Below are positions 38,846 to 47,794 of a stretch of 64,000 bases of DNA, piece by piece. Below the pieces are notes generated by a model that saw only the letters and a program-made list of their open reading frames with translations, searched no databases and was not told the origin of the DNA. Each line of letters opens with the position of its first letter. Within the stretch, counting starts at the first letter, position 1. Location of the stretch: assembly GCA_949295125.1 (NCBI GenBank), contig CASFJV010000046.1, positions 62,001 through 126,000 on the forward strand, in the 5' to 3' direction. The DNA is from an uncultured Spirochaetales bacterium (GTDB taxonomy: Bacteria > Spirochaetota > Spirochaetia > Sphaerochaetales > Sphaerochaetaceae). The translations under genes and the position numbers were made by a program.

Positions 38846-39385
38846 ATGAAGTTCCTAATTTTTTCAGATATACACGGAGATGCATCGAGCGCAAGGTTCA
38901 TAGCACGGAAATATGATGAGGTAAAACCCGACAAGATCATAATCCTTGGAGACATACTCTACCATGGACCGCGCAATGACCTTCCAGAGAACTACTATCC
39001 AAAAGAAGTCATAAAGGAGCTCAATGCGCTTGGCGATCACATAATTGCAGTTAGGGGAAACTGCGAGGCTGAAGTGGACCAGATGGTCCTGTCCTTTCCA
39101 TGCCTGAGCGAAACAGGCACCATCTTTGCAGATGGCAATACCCTTTTTCTTACCCATGGACACATATACAGCAGGGAAAAAAGGCCAGGCTCAGGCTATA
39201 CCCATTTCCTTTCAGGGCACACGCACATAAATGTACTTGAGAAGGAAGGCGGCATAGTGTTCCTGAATCCAGGATCCATAAGCATTCCAAAGAACGGATG
39301 CCCGAGAAGCTACGCAGCATACGAGGATGGAAGGATAAGGATCCTCAGGATGGAAGATGATTCAGTCATAAAAGAGCTTTCATGA
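38846..39385 (+). CDS. YfcE-type metallophosphodiesterase
   Basis: A 179-residue calcineurin-like enzyme, close in length to E. coli YfcE (184). The metal ligands are all there: FSDIHGD at residues 6-12, LGDILYHGP, VRGNCE, THGH and SGHTH. It hydrolyses phosphodiesters of unknown physiological identity. The start chosen, MKFLIFSDIHGD, fits the conserved N-terminus; the longer open frame upstream overlaps the promoter. Confidence 0.88.
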   Translation: MKFLIFSDIHGDASSARFIARKYDEVKPDKIIILGDILYHGPRNDLPENYYPKEVIKELNALGDHIIAVRGNCEAEVDQMVLSFPCLSETGTIFADGNTLFLTHGHIYSREKRPGSGYTHFLSGHTHINVLEKEGGIVFLNPGSISIPKNGCPRSYAAYEDGRIRILRMEDDSVIKELS

Positions 39386-39403
39386 TGATGAAGTGCAGGA
39401 GGC

Positions 39404-40951
39404 TCAGTTTTTTTCTCCATGTGGGAAGAAAAGCCTGACTTCAACAAAACCGTCCAGTTCATCTATTTCGACAGAGCCATGATGGAGTTCCATTATCTGG
39501 TGCACTATAGGAAGCCCAAGGCCAGATCCTCCCTCATGCCTTGAAGCATCCCCCCTGGCCCATGGCTCAAAGAATGGCGGGCGTGGAGATGGGAGATGGC
39601 CACGGTTTGTGAAATAGACTGCTACCCCGTCTTTTTCCATCCTTACGGCTATTGATGTGGTGCCGCCTTTCTCTCCATATTCTTCTGAATTGTCAAGGAT
39701 TTCAGAAAACGCACGCTTTACAAGGTCATAGTCAACATCAAGAGGCGGGATGCCATCATCCTTCTCAAGCGTGCAGCAGCTTCTTCCATATATTGCGGAG
39801 GCAAGGATTTCCGTAATATCTGCACTGACAGTATTGAGCTCCCTCTGGCTTAAAAGGGTTGAGTAGTAATTGACGCTTGCAATGCGGCCTGCAAGAATAT
39901 CTGCTTCCTTCTTCAGTGCCTTGATCAGGTCACTGTTCAATGGGAAAAGGCCATCCTCTGCGCCAGAGAGAAGGATATTCATGCTTGTCAGCGGAGTATT
40001 GAGGTCATGGCTGATGTTCTTAAGCCACTCACGCCTGGATTTCCTGTGCCTGTCAAGATCATCTCCAAGCTGGTCAATGCTCTCTGCAATTACCTCAAAA
40101 TCCTCATATGCAACAAGCTTCTTATCTATCTTGGCATGGTAGTTTCCGTTTGCAAGATCCCTCAGGGCCCTCTTTATTTCCCTGATCATCCTGACATTCC
40201 TTTTTGAAATGAAGTAACCGGCAACGAGGGAGAAGATCACTGCTATCGGAAGGAATATGAAGAACTTGCCTGCAACATCACGTATGAGCATCTCGGTCGG
40301 CCCATATACGTCGATATCGAAAACAAGTATGTCTATATAGCCATATACATTGCCATTGTTATACAGCACAATCGTTCCGGCAATGTCATTGTTCTTTATC
40401 ACGGATGGTATCTTGATCTCATTTTTTCCGCTGAGTCCGGATTTCCTCACTTCAATCGAATCTATGATCAGGTTGCCGGCAATCGTCCGGCTGTGGATAT
40501 CTATCTTGTACTCCGGAGCGCTGATCTCTTCCATGACATAGTCATCTGATGTGTTTACTGAGACGGAAAAAGTTTTTGGAATAGCCATCGAGGATGAGCG
40601 GTATGAGTCAAAAAGCTGCCCTCCATCAAATGGCTGAGGAATATAGTCTCCCCTTGCGGAGGCTCCAATTGATATGCTCACATCCCCCATCTCATCGCGT
40701 ATCAGGAGACCAGATACCCTGTCAGGAGCACTGTCTGCCAGAGTGTAGAGCATATCGGCAAATGACATTCCGGGATTATCACTGAAGTTTGCGGAAAGAG
40801 TGGAGACATAGTCATCAAAGACCTTCTCCTTCCATGTCCTTTCTGCAATATTGGTAGTGATGAAAAGAAGCGCTGTCTGCATTGCAAGGACGAGCACTGT
40901 CGTCCCTACAATGGAGAGAAGAAGCCTCAGGTAGATATTCCTTTTAATCAT
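39404..40951 (-). CDS. Sensor histidine kinase
   Basis: 515 residues. An N-terminal transmembrane helix (about residues 8-32), an extracytoplasmic sensor region of about 195 residues, a second helix (about 228-250, KFFIFLPIAVIFSLVAGYF), HAMP, then HisKA with NISHDLNTPLTSM (His near 314), N box SEILDNSEEYG and G box GSGLGLPIV. The stimulus is unknown. It overlaps the response regulator gene by one base and forms a two-component pair with it. Confidence 0.9.
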   Translation of the reverse strand: MIKRNIYLRLLLSIVGTTVLVLAMQTALLFITTNIAERTWKEKVFDDYVSTLSANFSDNPGMSFADMLYTLADSAPDRVSGLLIRDEMGDVSISIGASARGDYIPQPFDGGQLFDSYRSSSMAIPKTFSVSVNTSDDYVMEEISAPEYKIDIHSRTIAGNLIIDSIEVRKSGLSGKNEIKIPSVIKNNDIAGTIVLYNNGNVYGYIDILVFDIDVYGPTEMLIRDVAGKFFIFLPIAVIFSLVAGYFISKRNVRMIREIKRALRDLANGNYHAKIDKKLVAYEDFEVIAESIDQLGDDLDRHRKSRREWLKNISHDLNTPLTSMNILLSGAEDGLFPLNSDLIKALKKEADILAGRIASVNYYSTLLSQRELNTVSADITEILASAIYGRSCCTLEKDDGIPPLDVDYDLVKRAFSEILDNSEEYGEKGGTTSIAVRMEKDGVAVYFTNRGHLPSPRPPFFEPWARGDASRHEGGSGLGLPIVHQIMELHHGSVEIDELDGFVEVRLFFPHGEKN

Positions 40952-41646
40952 CAGGCCTCGATCTTCTTACCTGCAAAACGGTAGCCATAGCCCCTGACTG
41001 TCTCAATCCAGGACTCCTTCTTCAGTTTTGCCCTTATATTCTTTATGTGGGTGTCAACTACCCTCTCATAGCTCTCAAAGCTGTAGTCAAAGCACTCCTC
41101 AAGGATCTGTGCCCTTGAAATGAGGTTTGGAGAATTGGATGCAAGGTATGCAACGATCCTCCACTCAGCAGCAGTGAGTGAAATGTCTTCATTATCTATT
41201 GTGAGCTTATGCTCATCCTCATCAATTGTAAGTATGCTTCCACCAAGAGAATAGGAAGCGGAGTTCGATGTGCCTGAATGGCTGTCAGCCCTCCTGAAAA
41301 GTGCCTCAACCCTCAGCACCAGCTCTTTCGGACTGAATGGCTTGGTGATGTAATCCTCACATCCAAGCTCAAAGCCCATGATCTTGTCAGATTCATCTAT
41401 CCTGGCTGTGAGGAATATGATCGGCAGCATCTGGTTCCTGTTCCTCACTTCCTTGACAAAAGAGAAACCATCCCCATCTGGAAGCATTACATCCTGAATG
41501 AGCATATCAGGAGTCTTTTCATTGAAAGCCGCCCTTGCCTCTTCAAGAGTTCCAAATCCCTTTGCTTCAAAACCAGAGAGTTCAAGGTACTGAACAACTC
41601 CGTTACGTATTACTTCATGATCCTCAACAATGTAAATTAGCTTCAT
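40951..41646 (-). CDS. OmpR/PhoB-family response regulator
   Basis: 231 residues: a receiver domain with the acidic pair E8-D9, phosphoacceptor D52 (LIQDVMLPDG) and K102 (YITKPF), then a winged helix with SLTAAEWRIVAYLASN and TVRGYGYRF. It precedes the kinase in the operon. Its promoter lies immediately upstream with an inverted repeat over the -35 box, and the mRNA appears leaderless. Confidence 0.92.
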   Translation of the reverse strand: MKLIYIVEDHEVIRNGVVQYLELSGFEAKGFGTLEEARAAFNEKTPDMLIQDVMLPDGDGFSFVKEVRNRNQMLPIIFLTARIDESDKIMGFELGCEDYITKPFSPKELVLRVEALFRRADSHSGTSNSASYSLGGSILTIDEDEHKLTIDNEDISLTAAEWRIVAYLASNSPNLISRAQILEECFDYSFESYERVVDTHIKNIRAKLKKESWIETVRGYGYRFAGKKIEA

Positions 41647-41653
41647 AACCTAA

Positions 41654-41683
41654 ATGATATAAATCTCTTTGCCGATTGGCAAA
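41654..41683 (-). promoter_or_regulatory. Promoter and palindrome of the two-component operon
   Basis: On the minus strand TTGCCA (41682-41677, five of six), a 17-base spacer and TATCAT (41659-41654, five of six), then 7 bases to the ATG. The perfect inverted repeat TTTGCC-AATC-GGCAAA (41668-41683) covers the -35 and could be an operator. Confidence 0.6.
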
Positions 41684-41746
41684 CAAATAGAGGCAAATTC
41701 ACAAAAAATACAAAGCAGGAAGCAAATGAGAAGAATTGTGTAGGCA

Positions 41747-41778
41747 CAAAAAAAATGGGTTGAAATGAATCAACCCAT
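41747..41778 (-). terminator. Intrinsic terminator after rpsD
   Basis: On the minus strand ATGGGTTGA and TCAACCCAT pair over 9 bp with a 6-base loop, followed by eight Ts. The 137 bases between it and the rpsD stop hold no recognisable gene. Confidence 0.82.
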
Positions 41779-41915
41779 GAAAATCCATAATTAAGAGATA
41801 TGACGCTTTCCCTTTTGAGGGCAGCCGTTGGGAAAACGCGGAAAGAGGAGGTAAATCTGGAATGGACCTTTCCCCTTTCTCTCGCCCTTCTGTGGCAAGG
41901 ACTGATCTCTCTACC

Positions 41916-42509
41916 TTACTTTGAGTAGAACTCAACTACGAGCTGGTCGTTAACTTCTACTGGAATCTCAGACCTTTCCGGCATCCTGATAAGCTTGCCA
42001 GAAAACTCTTCTTCATTCCTTTCGATGTAAGGAAGGTTGAATGATGGATGGCCAAGGAAGCATGTCTTGAACTGTTCGTTCTTTCTTGACTTTTCCTTCA
42101 GGCTGATTACGTCTCCAACCTGGATCTGGTATGAAGGGATATCAACCTTCTTTCCGTTTACCAGAATGTGACCGTGAGAAACGAGCTGGCGTGCAAGCCT
42201 GATAGAATTGCCGAAACCAATGCGGTATACAACGTTATCCAGCCTTCTCTCAAGAGAGATGACGAGAGCATCACCAGTCATCATTGAAGACTTGAGAGCC
42301 TTCTCATAATAGCGGTGAAGCTGCTTTTCCAGGATACCATAGTATGCCTTGAGCTTCTGCTTCTCAGTAAGCTGTCTGGAATAGTCTGTTGGCTTCTTCC
42401 TCTTTGCGAATGCAGGATTACCTGCTCTCTTCATTGCCTTAGGGTGACCACAATAATTAACCCCAAGCCTTCTGCACTGCTTGAATCTAGGACTCATGTT
42501 TCTTGCCAT
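41916..42509 (-). CDS. rpsD: 30S ribosomal protein S4
   Basis: 197 residues, primary 16S rRNA-binding protein of the small subunit. The N-terminus [21 protein letters not shown] is typical, with a Cys pair as in some zinc-binding S4 forms, and the S4 RNA-binding domain [41 protein letters not shown] follows. It stands alone, not in an rps/rpoA cluster. A GGAGG site precedes the ATG. Confidence 0.95.
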   Translation of the reverse strand: MARNMSPRFKQCRRLGVNYCGHPKAMKRAGNPAFAKRKKPTDYSRQLTEKQKLKAYYGILEKQLHRYYEKALKSSMMTGDALVISLERRLDNVVYRIGFGNSIRLARQLVSHGHILVNGKKVDIPSYQIQVGDVISLKEKSRKNEQFKTCFLGHPSFNLPYIERNEEEFSGKLIRMPERSEIPVEVNDQLVVEFYSK

Positions 42510-42562
42510 AGATTTTTACCCTCCAGTATTATTTAGTGCTTTGTTTTCACAACAGTTCGTAA

Positions 42563-42590
42563 TTTATATTCAATCCCCTCGTCTTGTCAA
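42563..42590 (-). promoter_or_regulatory. Promoter candidate of rpsD
   Basis: Perfect -35 TTGACA (42590-42585), 16-base spacer and TATAAA (42568-42563) on the minus strand, about 54 bases before rpsD. The -35 lies within a hairpin, CCCCTCG/CGAGGGG, that follows trxA. Confidence 0.6.
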
Positions 42591-42636
42591 TAGAAAACGA
42601 GGGGAGGAAATCGATAAAACTAACAGTGCCAACAGC

Positions 42637-42945
42637 TTAGACAAGCATCATCTCAAGTGATGACTTGCTTCTTGCACCCACTGCCTGGGATACAGCCTTG
42701 CCGCCTTTGAAGTAGATGAGTGTCGGAATGCTCATTACCCCGAACTCTGCAGCGAGATTCTGGTTTTCATCAACATCCACCTTCACTATCTTCACATCAC
42801 TTCTTTCACCTGCAATCTGATCCAGGATCGGAGACATCTGCCTGCACGGTCCGCACCATGTTGCGAAGAAATCAACAAGGACCGGTTTCTCTGAGTTAAG
42901 GACTTTCTCTGCAAAATCTTTTTCTGATATATGTTCAACTGCCAT
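42637..42945 (-). CDS. trxA: Thioredoxin
   Basis: 102 residues with the redox-active motif ATWCGPCRQMSP near residue 30 and the conserved cis-proline region SIPTLIYFKGGKAV. It reduces protein disulfides in the cytoplasm. AAGGAG lies just before the ATG. It lies between rpsD and a Crp/Fnr-type regulator on the same strand, possibly cotranscribed with the latter. Confidence 0.94.
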   Translation of the reverse strand: MAVEHISEKDFAEKVLNSEKPVLVDFFATWCGPCRQMSPILDQIAGERSDVKIVKVDVDENQNLAAEFGVMSIPTLIYFKGGKAVSQAVGARSKSSLEMMLV

Positions 42946-43004
42946 TTTCTTTTCTCCTTCTAGCTAAAAGATAACATCTGGGGGAAAAAAGGAAAGTGAT
43001 AAAG

Positions 43005-43673
43005 TCACCTAATGCTGTCACCTGCCCTTTCTTCGAGCTTTTCCATGTCAGCAATAGTGATCTTTCCCCTCTTTACTTCGACTATTCCCTCTTTCTCAAG
43101 GTATGACAGGGTTCTTGTGATGACTTCCCTGCTTGAGCCTAAGGAGAAGGCTATCTCATCATGCTTCATCTCAAGCTCCGTGGACTTCCTGATTCCTGCC
43201 TGCTCAAGAAGAAATGCTGAAAGCCTTTTATCCAGGCGCTTGTTAAGTATCTGGTCAATAAGCCAGACAAGATCGCTCAGCGACTGTGAGAGGACCGAGC
43301 AAAGGTAATTTGACACTCCTATATTGTTTCTTCTCATCTCATCTATGAGGACTGTTGGAATAAGGATGGCATCCACATCCTCCTCAGCACGGATATGCAC
43401 GGAAAAATCCAGATCGCGGAAGATGCAAGTGGCGGTAAAGAGTATCAGGTCCCGCTTAAAAAGCGTAAAGAGTGTTATATCACGCCCGCTTTCCATGGCA
43501 GAATAGACCTTGACATGACCGCTGGCAATTGCCAATATGCCAGAACACTCACTGCTCTTATTTATGATATCCCCCTTTTTGTAATGCACCCTTTTAGCCA
43601 TGCGCTTAAGCTTTGCTTCCTCATCATGGCTGAGAGTGCTGCTAAATGGGATTATTTCAATCATTTCATCCAT
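43005..43673 (-). CDS. Crp/Fnr-family transcriptional regulator
   Basis: 222 residues: an N-terminal cyclic-nucleotide-binding-like barrel (VHYKKGDIINKSSECSGILAIASGHVKVY), a long dimer helix and a C-terminal winged helix HDEIAFSLGSSREVITRTLSYLEKEGIVEVKRGKITI. The N-terminal Fnr cysteine set is absent, and the effector is unknown. It is divergent from the GH2 gene with only 45 bases between the starts, both start codons being 6 bases after a -10 box, so it may control both. Confidence 0.85.
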   Translation of the reverse strand: MDEMIEIIPFSSTLSHDEEAKLKRMAKRVHYKKGDIINKSSECSGILAIASGHVKVYSAMESGRDITLFTLFKRDLILFTATCIFRDLDFSVHIRAEEDVDAILIPTVLIDEMRRNNIGVSNYLCSVLSQSLSDLVWLIDQILNKRLDKRLSAFLLEQAGIRKSTELEMKHDEIAFSLGSSREVITRTLSYLEKEGIVEVKRGKITIADMEKLEERAGDSIR

Positions 43674-43679
43674 AGCAAA

Positions 43680-43685
43680 AGTTTA
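43680..43685 (-). promoter_or_regulatory. Extended -10 box 6 bases before the Crp/Fnr start
   Basis: TGC-TAAACT on the minus strand is an extended -10 form; 6 bases separate it from the ATG at 43673 and there is no Shine-Dalgarno. Confidence 0.5.
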
Positions 43686-43706
43686 GCAGAAGCAATCCAT
43701 TCCTGC

Positions 43707-43712
43707 TATAAT
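43707..43712 (+). promoter_or_regulatory. Extended -10 box 6 bases before the GH2 start
   Basis: TGC-TATAAT (43704-43712) is a perfect extended -10; only TAATTC lies between it and the ATG at 43719. It is the clearest leaderless-type layout in the window. Confidence 0.65.
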
Positions 43713-43718
43713 TAATTC

Positions 43719-45374
43719 ATGAAAAAAGTAAGGCCTGATCTAGAGCGTGAGAACACTGTCATTCTCAATGGCATATGGGAATACGGATTTAATGATGGAA
43801 GATGTGAGATCTTTGACAGGAAGATACTTGTCCCCTTTTCTCCGGAGACAGAAAAGAATGGGAAAATGCATACCCTCCTTCCTGGGGAGACTGCCTATTA
43901 CCGTCTCATGGTTCCGCTGAAAAAGAAAGAGAATAAGCGCTATATCCTCACATTCCTTGCAGTGGACTACCAGGCAAGGCTTTTCATCAACTCAAGGGAA
44001 TGCCTCAGGCATGAAGGAGGATACCTCCCTTCTTCACTTGACATCACTCCCTATATAGAGGACGGAGGCTTTGAGATAAAGCTTTATGTCAAGGATCCGA
44101 CAGACTCTTCTTTCATTGAAAGGGGCAAACAGACTCTGAAGCCCCATAGGATCTGGTATCCTGCACAAAGCGGGATATGGAGCGATGTATACCTTGAAGA
44201 AGTCGAAGAAGACTACATAGAAAAACTTATCGTTACCCCCGATTACGATAACTCATCATTCTCGATACTGCCTGTGACAGACAAGAGGAAGGGAGGGAAA
44301 GTAACGGTGGAAATTGATGGCAGGGTGATAGAAGCAGAGGCTGACAGGATGAATACCATAAAGATTGAGAATCCCCATCCATGGTCACCCTCTGATCCCT
44401 ACATCTACCACTTCAAGGTGAAATACGGAAGTGATGAGGTAAAGAGCTATACAGCACTCAGGAAGTTCTCAACCATCATTGATGGAAATGGAAGAAAGCG
44501 CCTTGCGCTGAACAACAGCGTCTTATTCCACCATGGCATACTTGACCAGGGCTATCTGAAGGAAAGCCTCATGACATACGCAAGTGAAGAGGAGATCATT
44601 GCGGATCTGCAGATGGTGAAGGATATGGGCTTTAATATGGTCAGGAAGCATATCAAGATAGAATCCCCCATATGGTATTACCATGCAACACGCATCGGCC
44701 TTCTGGTCTGGCAGGACATGGTCAGCGGAGGCTCAGGCTACAATGAACTGCTGGTCACACTTCCCCTTTTCCTTGGCTCATTCATGAAAGATACCAGGTC
44801 AAAGGCACTCTCAAGAAGGAATGAAGAGGAAAAAGCCAGGTACGTCAGTTTCATCAAGGAAAGCATAACATACCTTTATTCAGTGCCATGCATTGCCATG
44901 TGGTGCATATTCAATGAGGGATGGGGGCAGTTTGACTCAAAAAAGATACTGGATATTGTCCTTTCCTTAGACAGCACCAGGACAGTGGACATCACATCGG
45001 GCTGGCATGACCAGGGAGGAGGAGAGTTCCTGTCAAAGCATGTCTATTTCAGGCCATACAGGTTCCATAGCGATAAGTCAGGTCGCTCTGTCATCCTCTC
45101 AGAATTCGGAGGAATCGGAGTAAAGGAGGAAAAGGGAGGGAAAAGGAAATTCACCTACAGGAATGCAAGGAAAGAAGAGCTTGCAGATGAGATAGAGAAA
45201 TACTATATGAGGGATGTAATTCCAAATATAGGAAAAGGCCTCTCTGCATCTGTCTACACCCAGCTCAGTGATGTGGAACAGGAAACAAACGGCCTTGTCA
45301 CATATGACAGGAAAACTGTGAAAGTTCCCATCTCAAGAATGAAAAAGATAGCAGATGAGATCTTCAGACGTTGA
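43719..45374 (+). CDS. Glycoside hydrolase family 2 enzyme
   Basis: 551 residues: an N-terminal jelly-roll sugar-binding domain (LNGIWEYGF, YYRLMVPL), an immunoglobulin-like domain (near PHPWSPSDPYIYH) and a TIM barrel with VRKHIKIESPIWYYHATRIGLLVWQDM. The acid/base Glu is in IFNEGWGQ and the nucleophile Glu in VILSEFGGIG. It could be a beta-galactosidase, beta-glucuronidase or mannosidase; the substrate is not clear. No signal peptide, so it acts on imported sugars. Its end overlaps ychF by 11 bases. Confidence 0.85.
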   Translation: MKKVRPDLERENTVILNGIWEYGFNDGRCEIFDRKILVPFSPETEKNGKMHTLLPGETAYYRLMVPLKKKENKRYILTFLAVDYQARLFINSRECLRHEGGYLPSSLDITPYIEDGGFEIKLYVKDPTDSSFIERGKQTLKPHRIWYPAQSGIWSDVYLEEVEEDYIEKLIVTPDYDNSSFSILPVTDKRKGGKVTVEIDGRVIEAEADRMNTIKIENPHPWSPSDPYIYHFKVKYGSDEVKSYTALRKFSTIIDGNGRKRLALNNSVLFHHGILDQGYLKESLMTYASEEEIIADLQMVKDMGFNMVRKHIKIESPIWYYHATRIGLLVWQDMVSGGSGYNELLVTLPLFLGSFMKDTRSKALSRRNEEEKARYVSFIKESITYLYSVPCIAMWCIFNEGWGQFDSKKILDIVLSLDSTRTVDITSGWHDQGGGEFLSKHVYFRPYRFHSDKSGRSVILSEFGGIGVKEEKGGKRKFTYRNARKEELADEIEKYYMRDVIPNIGKGLSASVYTQLSDVEQETNGLVTYDRKTVKVPISRMKKIADEIFRR

Positions 45375-46470
45375 ACTTGAAGAACATTATATCTCCGTCC
45401 TGAACGACGTAGTCCCTGCCTTCAAGGCGGAGCTTGCCTGCTTCTTTGACTTTCTGCTCTGATCCGTATTCAAAGAGGTCCTCTGCATTATACACTTCGG
45501 CCTTGATGAACCCCTTCTCAAAATCCGAGTGGATGATTCCAGCACACTCCGGAGCTTTTGCCCCTTCCCTGAATGTCCATGCCCTGTCCTCATCCTTTCC
45601 TGCCGTAAAGAAAGTCCTGAGCCCGAGAGTCCTGTATGCAGCCCTTATCAGAGGATTGAGTCCGCTCTCCTTCAAACCGACAGATTCAAGGAACTCCATC
45701 CTCTCCTCAGCACTTTCAAGGGCAGCTATCTCACTTTCGATCTTTCCGCAGATCACAATGCACTCGCTCCCTTCCTTCCTGGCAATCTCCCTGACAGCGC
45801 TGACATAACCATTATCCTCACCTATTGAGTTTTCATCCACATTGCAGACATAGATTACAGGCTTCATTGTCAGCAGATGAAGATCATATACGCTCTCAAT
45901 CTCATCCTCTGTCTCAAGAATTGACCTGGCACTCCTGCCATCTTCAAGGCCTTTCATGAGCTTTTCATAGATTGGAAGAAGGTGTTCAGTCTCTTTCTGC
46001 GCCTCCTTGCTAACCCTGCTCATCTTCCCCTGCTTCTGGTATCTCTTTTCCACCGTATCGTAATCTGCAAGGGCAAGCTCTATGTTGATTGTCTCAATGT
46101 CCCCTGCCGGATCGATCCTGTTATTCACGTGCACGATATCAGGATCATCAAAACATCTGACAACATGTGCAATCACGCCAACTTCCCTGATGGAAGCAAG
46201 GAACCTGTTTCCAAGCCCTTCACCTTTGCTTGCTCCTTTCACAAGACCTGCAATATCCACGAACTCAACTGTTGCGGGAATCTTCCTCTCTGGCGGAATA
46301 AGGCTTGCGATCCTATCAAGGCGTTCATCAGGAACGGCTACGATTCCGACATTAGGATCGATTGTGCAGAATGGATAGTTAGCAGCCTCTGCAGGAGCTG
46401 AAGTGACAGCTGAAAATATTGTCGATTTACCAACATTTGGCAATCCTACGATTCCACAATTTAAACTCAT
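45364..46470 (-). CDS. ychF: YchF/OLA1-family ATPase
   Basis: A 368-residue P-loop protein of the Obg family. It has VGLPNVGKSTIFSAVT at residues 9-24, the long coiled-coil insertion, VCNVDENS as the G4-like motif and a C-terminal TGS-like domain ending VVQDGDIMFFKFNV, which is the usual terminus. YchF binds ribosomes and prefers ATP. GAGGAAG lies before the ATG and a TATGAT box further upstream. Confidence 0.94.
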   Translation of the reverse strand: MSLNCGIVGLPNVGKSTIFSAVTSAPAEAANYPFCTIDPNVGIVAVPDERLDRIASLIPPERKIPATVEFVDIAGLVKGASKGEGLGNRFLASIREVGVIAHVVRCFDDPDIVHVNNRIDPAGDIETINIELALADYDTVEKRYQKQGKMSRVSKEAQKETEHLLPIYEKLMKGLEDGRSARSILETEDEIESVYDLHLLTMKPVIYVCNVDENSIGEDNGYVSAVREIARKEGSECIVICGKIESEIAALESAEERMEFLESVGLKESGLNPLIRAAYRTLGLRTFFTAGKDEDRAWTFREGAKAPECAGIIHSDFEKGFIKAEVYNAEDLFEYGSEQKVKEAGKLRLEGRDYVVQDGDIMFFKFNV

Positions 46471-46524
46471 TTTTCTTCCTCAAGGCACTACTCTATCATA
46501 AAAAGGGGATTATGGCTAATATTA

Positions 46525-47784
46525 ATGGCTATGAATGATGAGAGTGCACTCTTAATTACGCTTATAAAGCCTGGAGAGAATACGAGGAATGCCTATAACA
46601 GGGAAATGGAGATAAGATCCCTCCTTTCAACGCTGAAAGTCCGCGTAGTCTTCCATATTCCATTCACACTCAGGCAGGAAAATCCCAATACCCTCATAGG
46701 CCCGGGGCAGGCTGAGGAGGCTGCGCGCATTGCAGATGAGACGGGAGCTGAATGCGTGGTAATAAACGCATTTATAACTGCAAGGATGGAGAAAAACCTC
46801 TCTCTAGCCTTTTCCCTTCCTGTTCTGGACAGGGAGGCTGTAATACTCTCAATATTCAGCAATAACGCACATTCAAAGGAAGCGATGCTGCAGATAGAGA
46901 AGGCAAAAGCTGAGTACCTTAAGCCGAGGCTGAGGGGAAAGACACTGAACCTTGAGCAGCAGAGAGGAGGAGTGAAAGGCTCAAGAGGAGCTGGAGAGCG
47001 CATGATTGAGCTTGACAGGAGAAGGCTTGACCAGAGGATCACATACATCGATAGGGAACTTGAGAAGATAGCAAGAGTAAGGGAGACGCAGAAGAAGGAA
47101 AGGCTTTCAGGACGGATATTCTCCTTTGCACTAGTCGGCTATACGAATGCAGGAAAGAGTTCCATACTCAATGCCCTCACGGGTTCTGATGTGCTTGCTG
47201 AAGACAAGCTTTTCGCAACACTTGACACCACCACAAGGAAACTCAGGCTTAGAAATGGGGAAACTGTACTCATTTCAGACACAGTTGGCTTTATCGAGGA
47301 TCTTCCCCACCGCCTGATATCTGCATTTTCCTCAACACTGAATGAGGCACTTGACGCAAATGCCCTTATAATAGTGCAGGATCTTGAGAGCCCCAACAGT
47401 TACAGCAATTTCATGACGACAGTCAATACAATCGAGGAACTCGGAGCAAAAGACAAGATAAAGCTCCTCGTGCTGAACAAGATGGACGCAGAATACGATG
47501 ACTTCAATACAATGCGCCTGAAAAAATCCGGGCTTCCATATGTGCTGACAAGCGTAAAGGAGAATAGAGGCCTTGATGAGCTGCTCTCAAAGCTTGAGGA
47601 AATCGCAACAGACGGAGAGGTTTCAATCACGGTAAAAGCAAGCCCTGATGGCTCCATATTTTCCAGGATCCGCAAGGAAGACCGCATCATTAACGTAACT
47701 TATGAGGATGATGCTGTCATAATCGAGCTGAAAACAAAAAAGGCCTTCGCACCATATTACGAAAGCCTTTCTCAGCATTGCTGA
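46525..47784 (+). CDS. hflX: GTPase HflX
   Basis: 419 residues of the ribosome-associated HflX family: the N-terminal HflX domain with NPNTLIGPGQAEEAA, a GxGE-like linker RGAGERMIELDRRR, then the G domain ALVGYTNAGKSSILNAL, LFATLDTTTRKL, ISDTVGFIEDLPHRLISAF and LNKMDAEY. It splits stalled ribosomes in other bacteria. The start is uncertain: ATG 46525 or ATG 46531; the latter lies 8 bases after a TAATAT. Its 3' end overlaps a terminator of the convergent gene. Confidence 0.92.
   Translation: MAMNDESALLITLIKPGENTRNAYNREMEIRSLLSTLKVRVVFHIPFTLRQENPNTLIGPGQAEEAARIADETGAECVVINAFITARMEKNLSLAFSLPVLDREAVILSIFSNNAHSKEAMLQIEKAKAEYLKPRLRGKTLNLEQQRGGVKGSRGAGERMIELDRRRLDQRITYIDRELEKIARVRETQKKERLSGRIFSFALVGYTNAGKSSILNALTGSDVLAEDKLFATLDTTTRKLRLRNGETVLISDTVGFIEDLPHRLISAFSSTLNEALDANALIIVQDLESPNSYSNFMTTVNTIEELGAKDKIKLLVLNKMDAEYDDFNTMRLKKSGLPYVLTSVKENRGLDELLSKLEEIATDGEVSITVKASPDGSIFSRIRKEDRIINVTYEDDAVIIELKTKKAFAPYYESLSQHC
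47735..47772 (-). terminator. Terminator of the barrel-protein gene, inside the hflX coding end
   Basis: On the minus strand AAAGGCTTTCG and CGAAGGCCTTT pair around ATATGGT-type loop sequence, followed by TTTTTTG. It lies inside the last codons of convergent hflX, so the same bases code the HflX C-terminus. Confidence 0.65.
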
Positions 47785-47794
47785 TGTCCTGAAA

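Noticed and set aside
46511-46535. hflX as another leaderless gene
   Set aside because: The TAATAT box is 8 bases from the second ATG and only 2 from the first; the start is ambiguous, so it was left out of the list.
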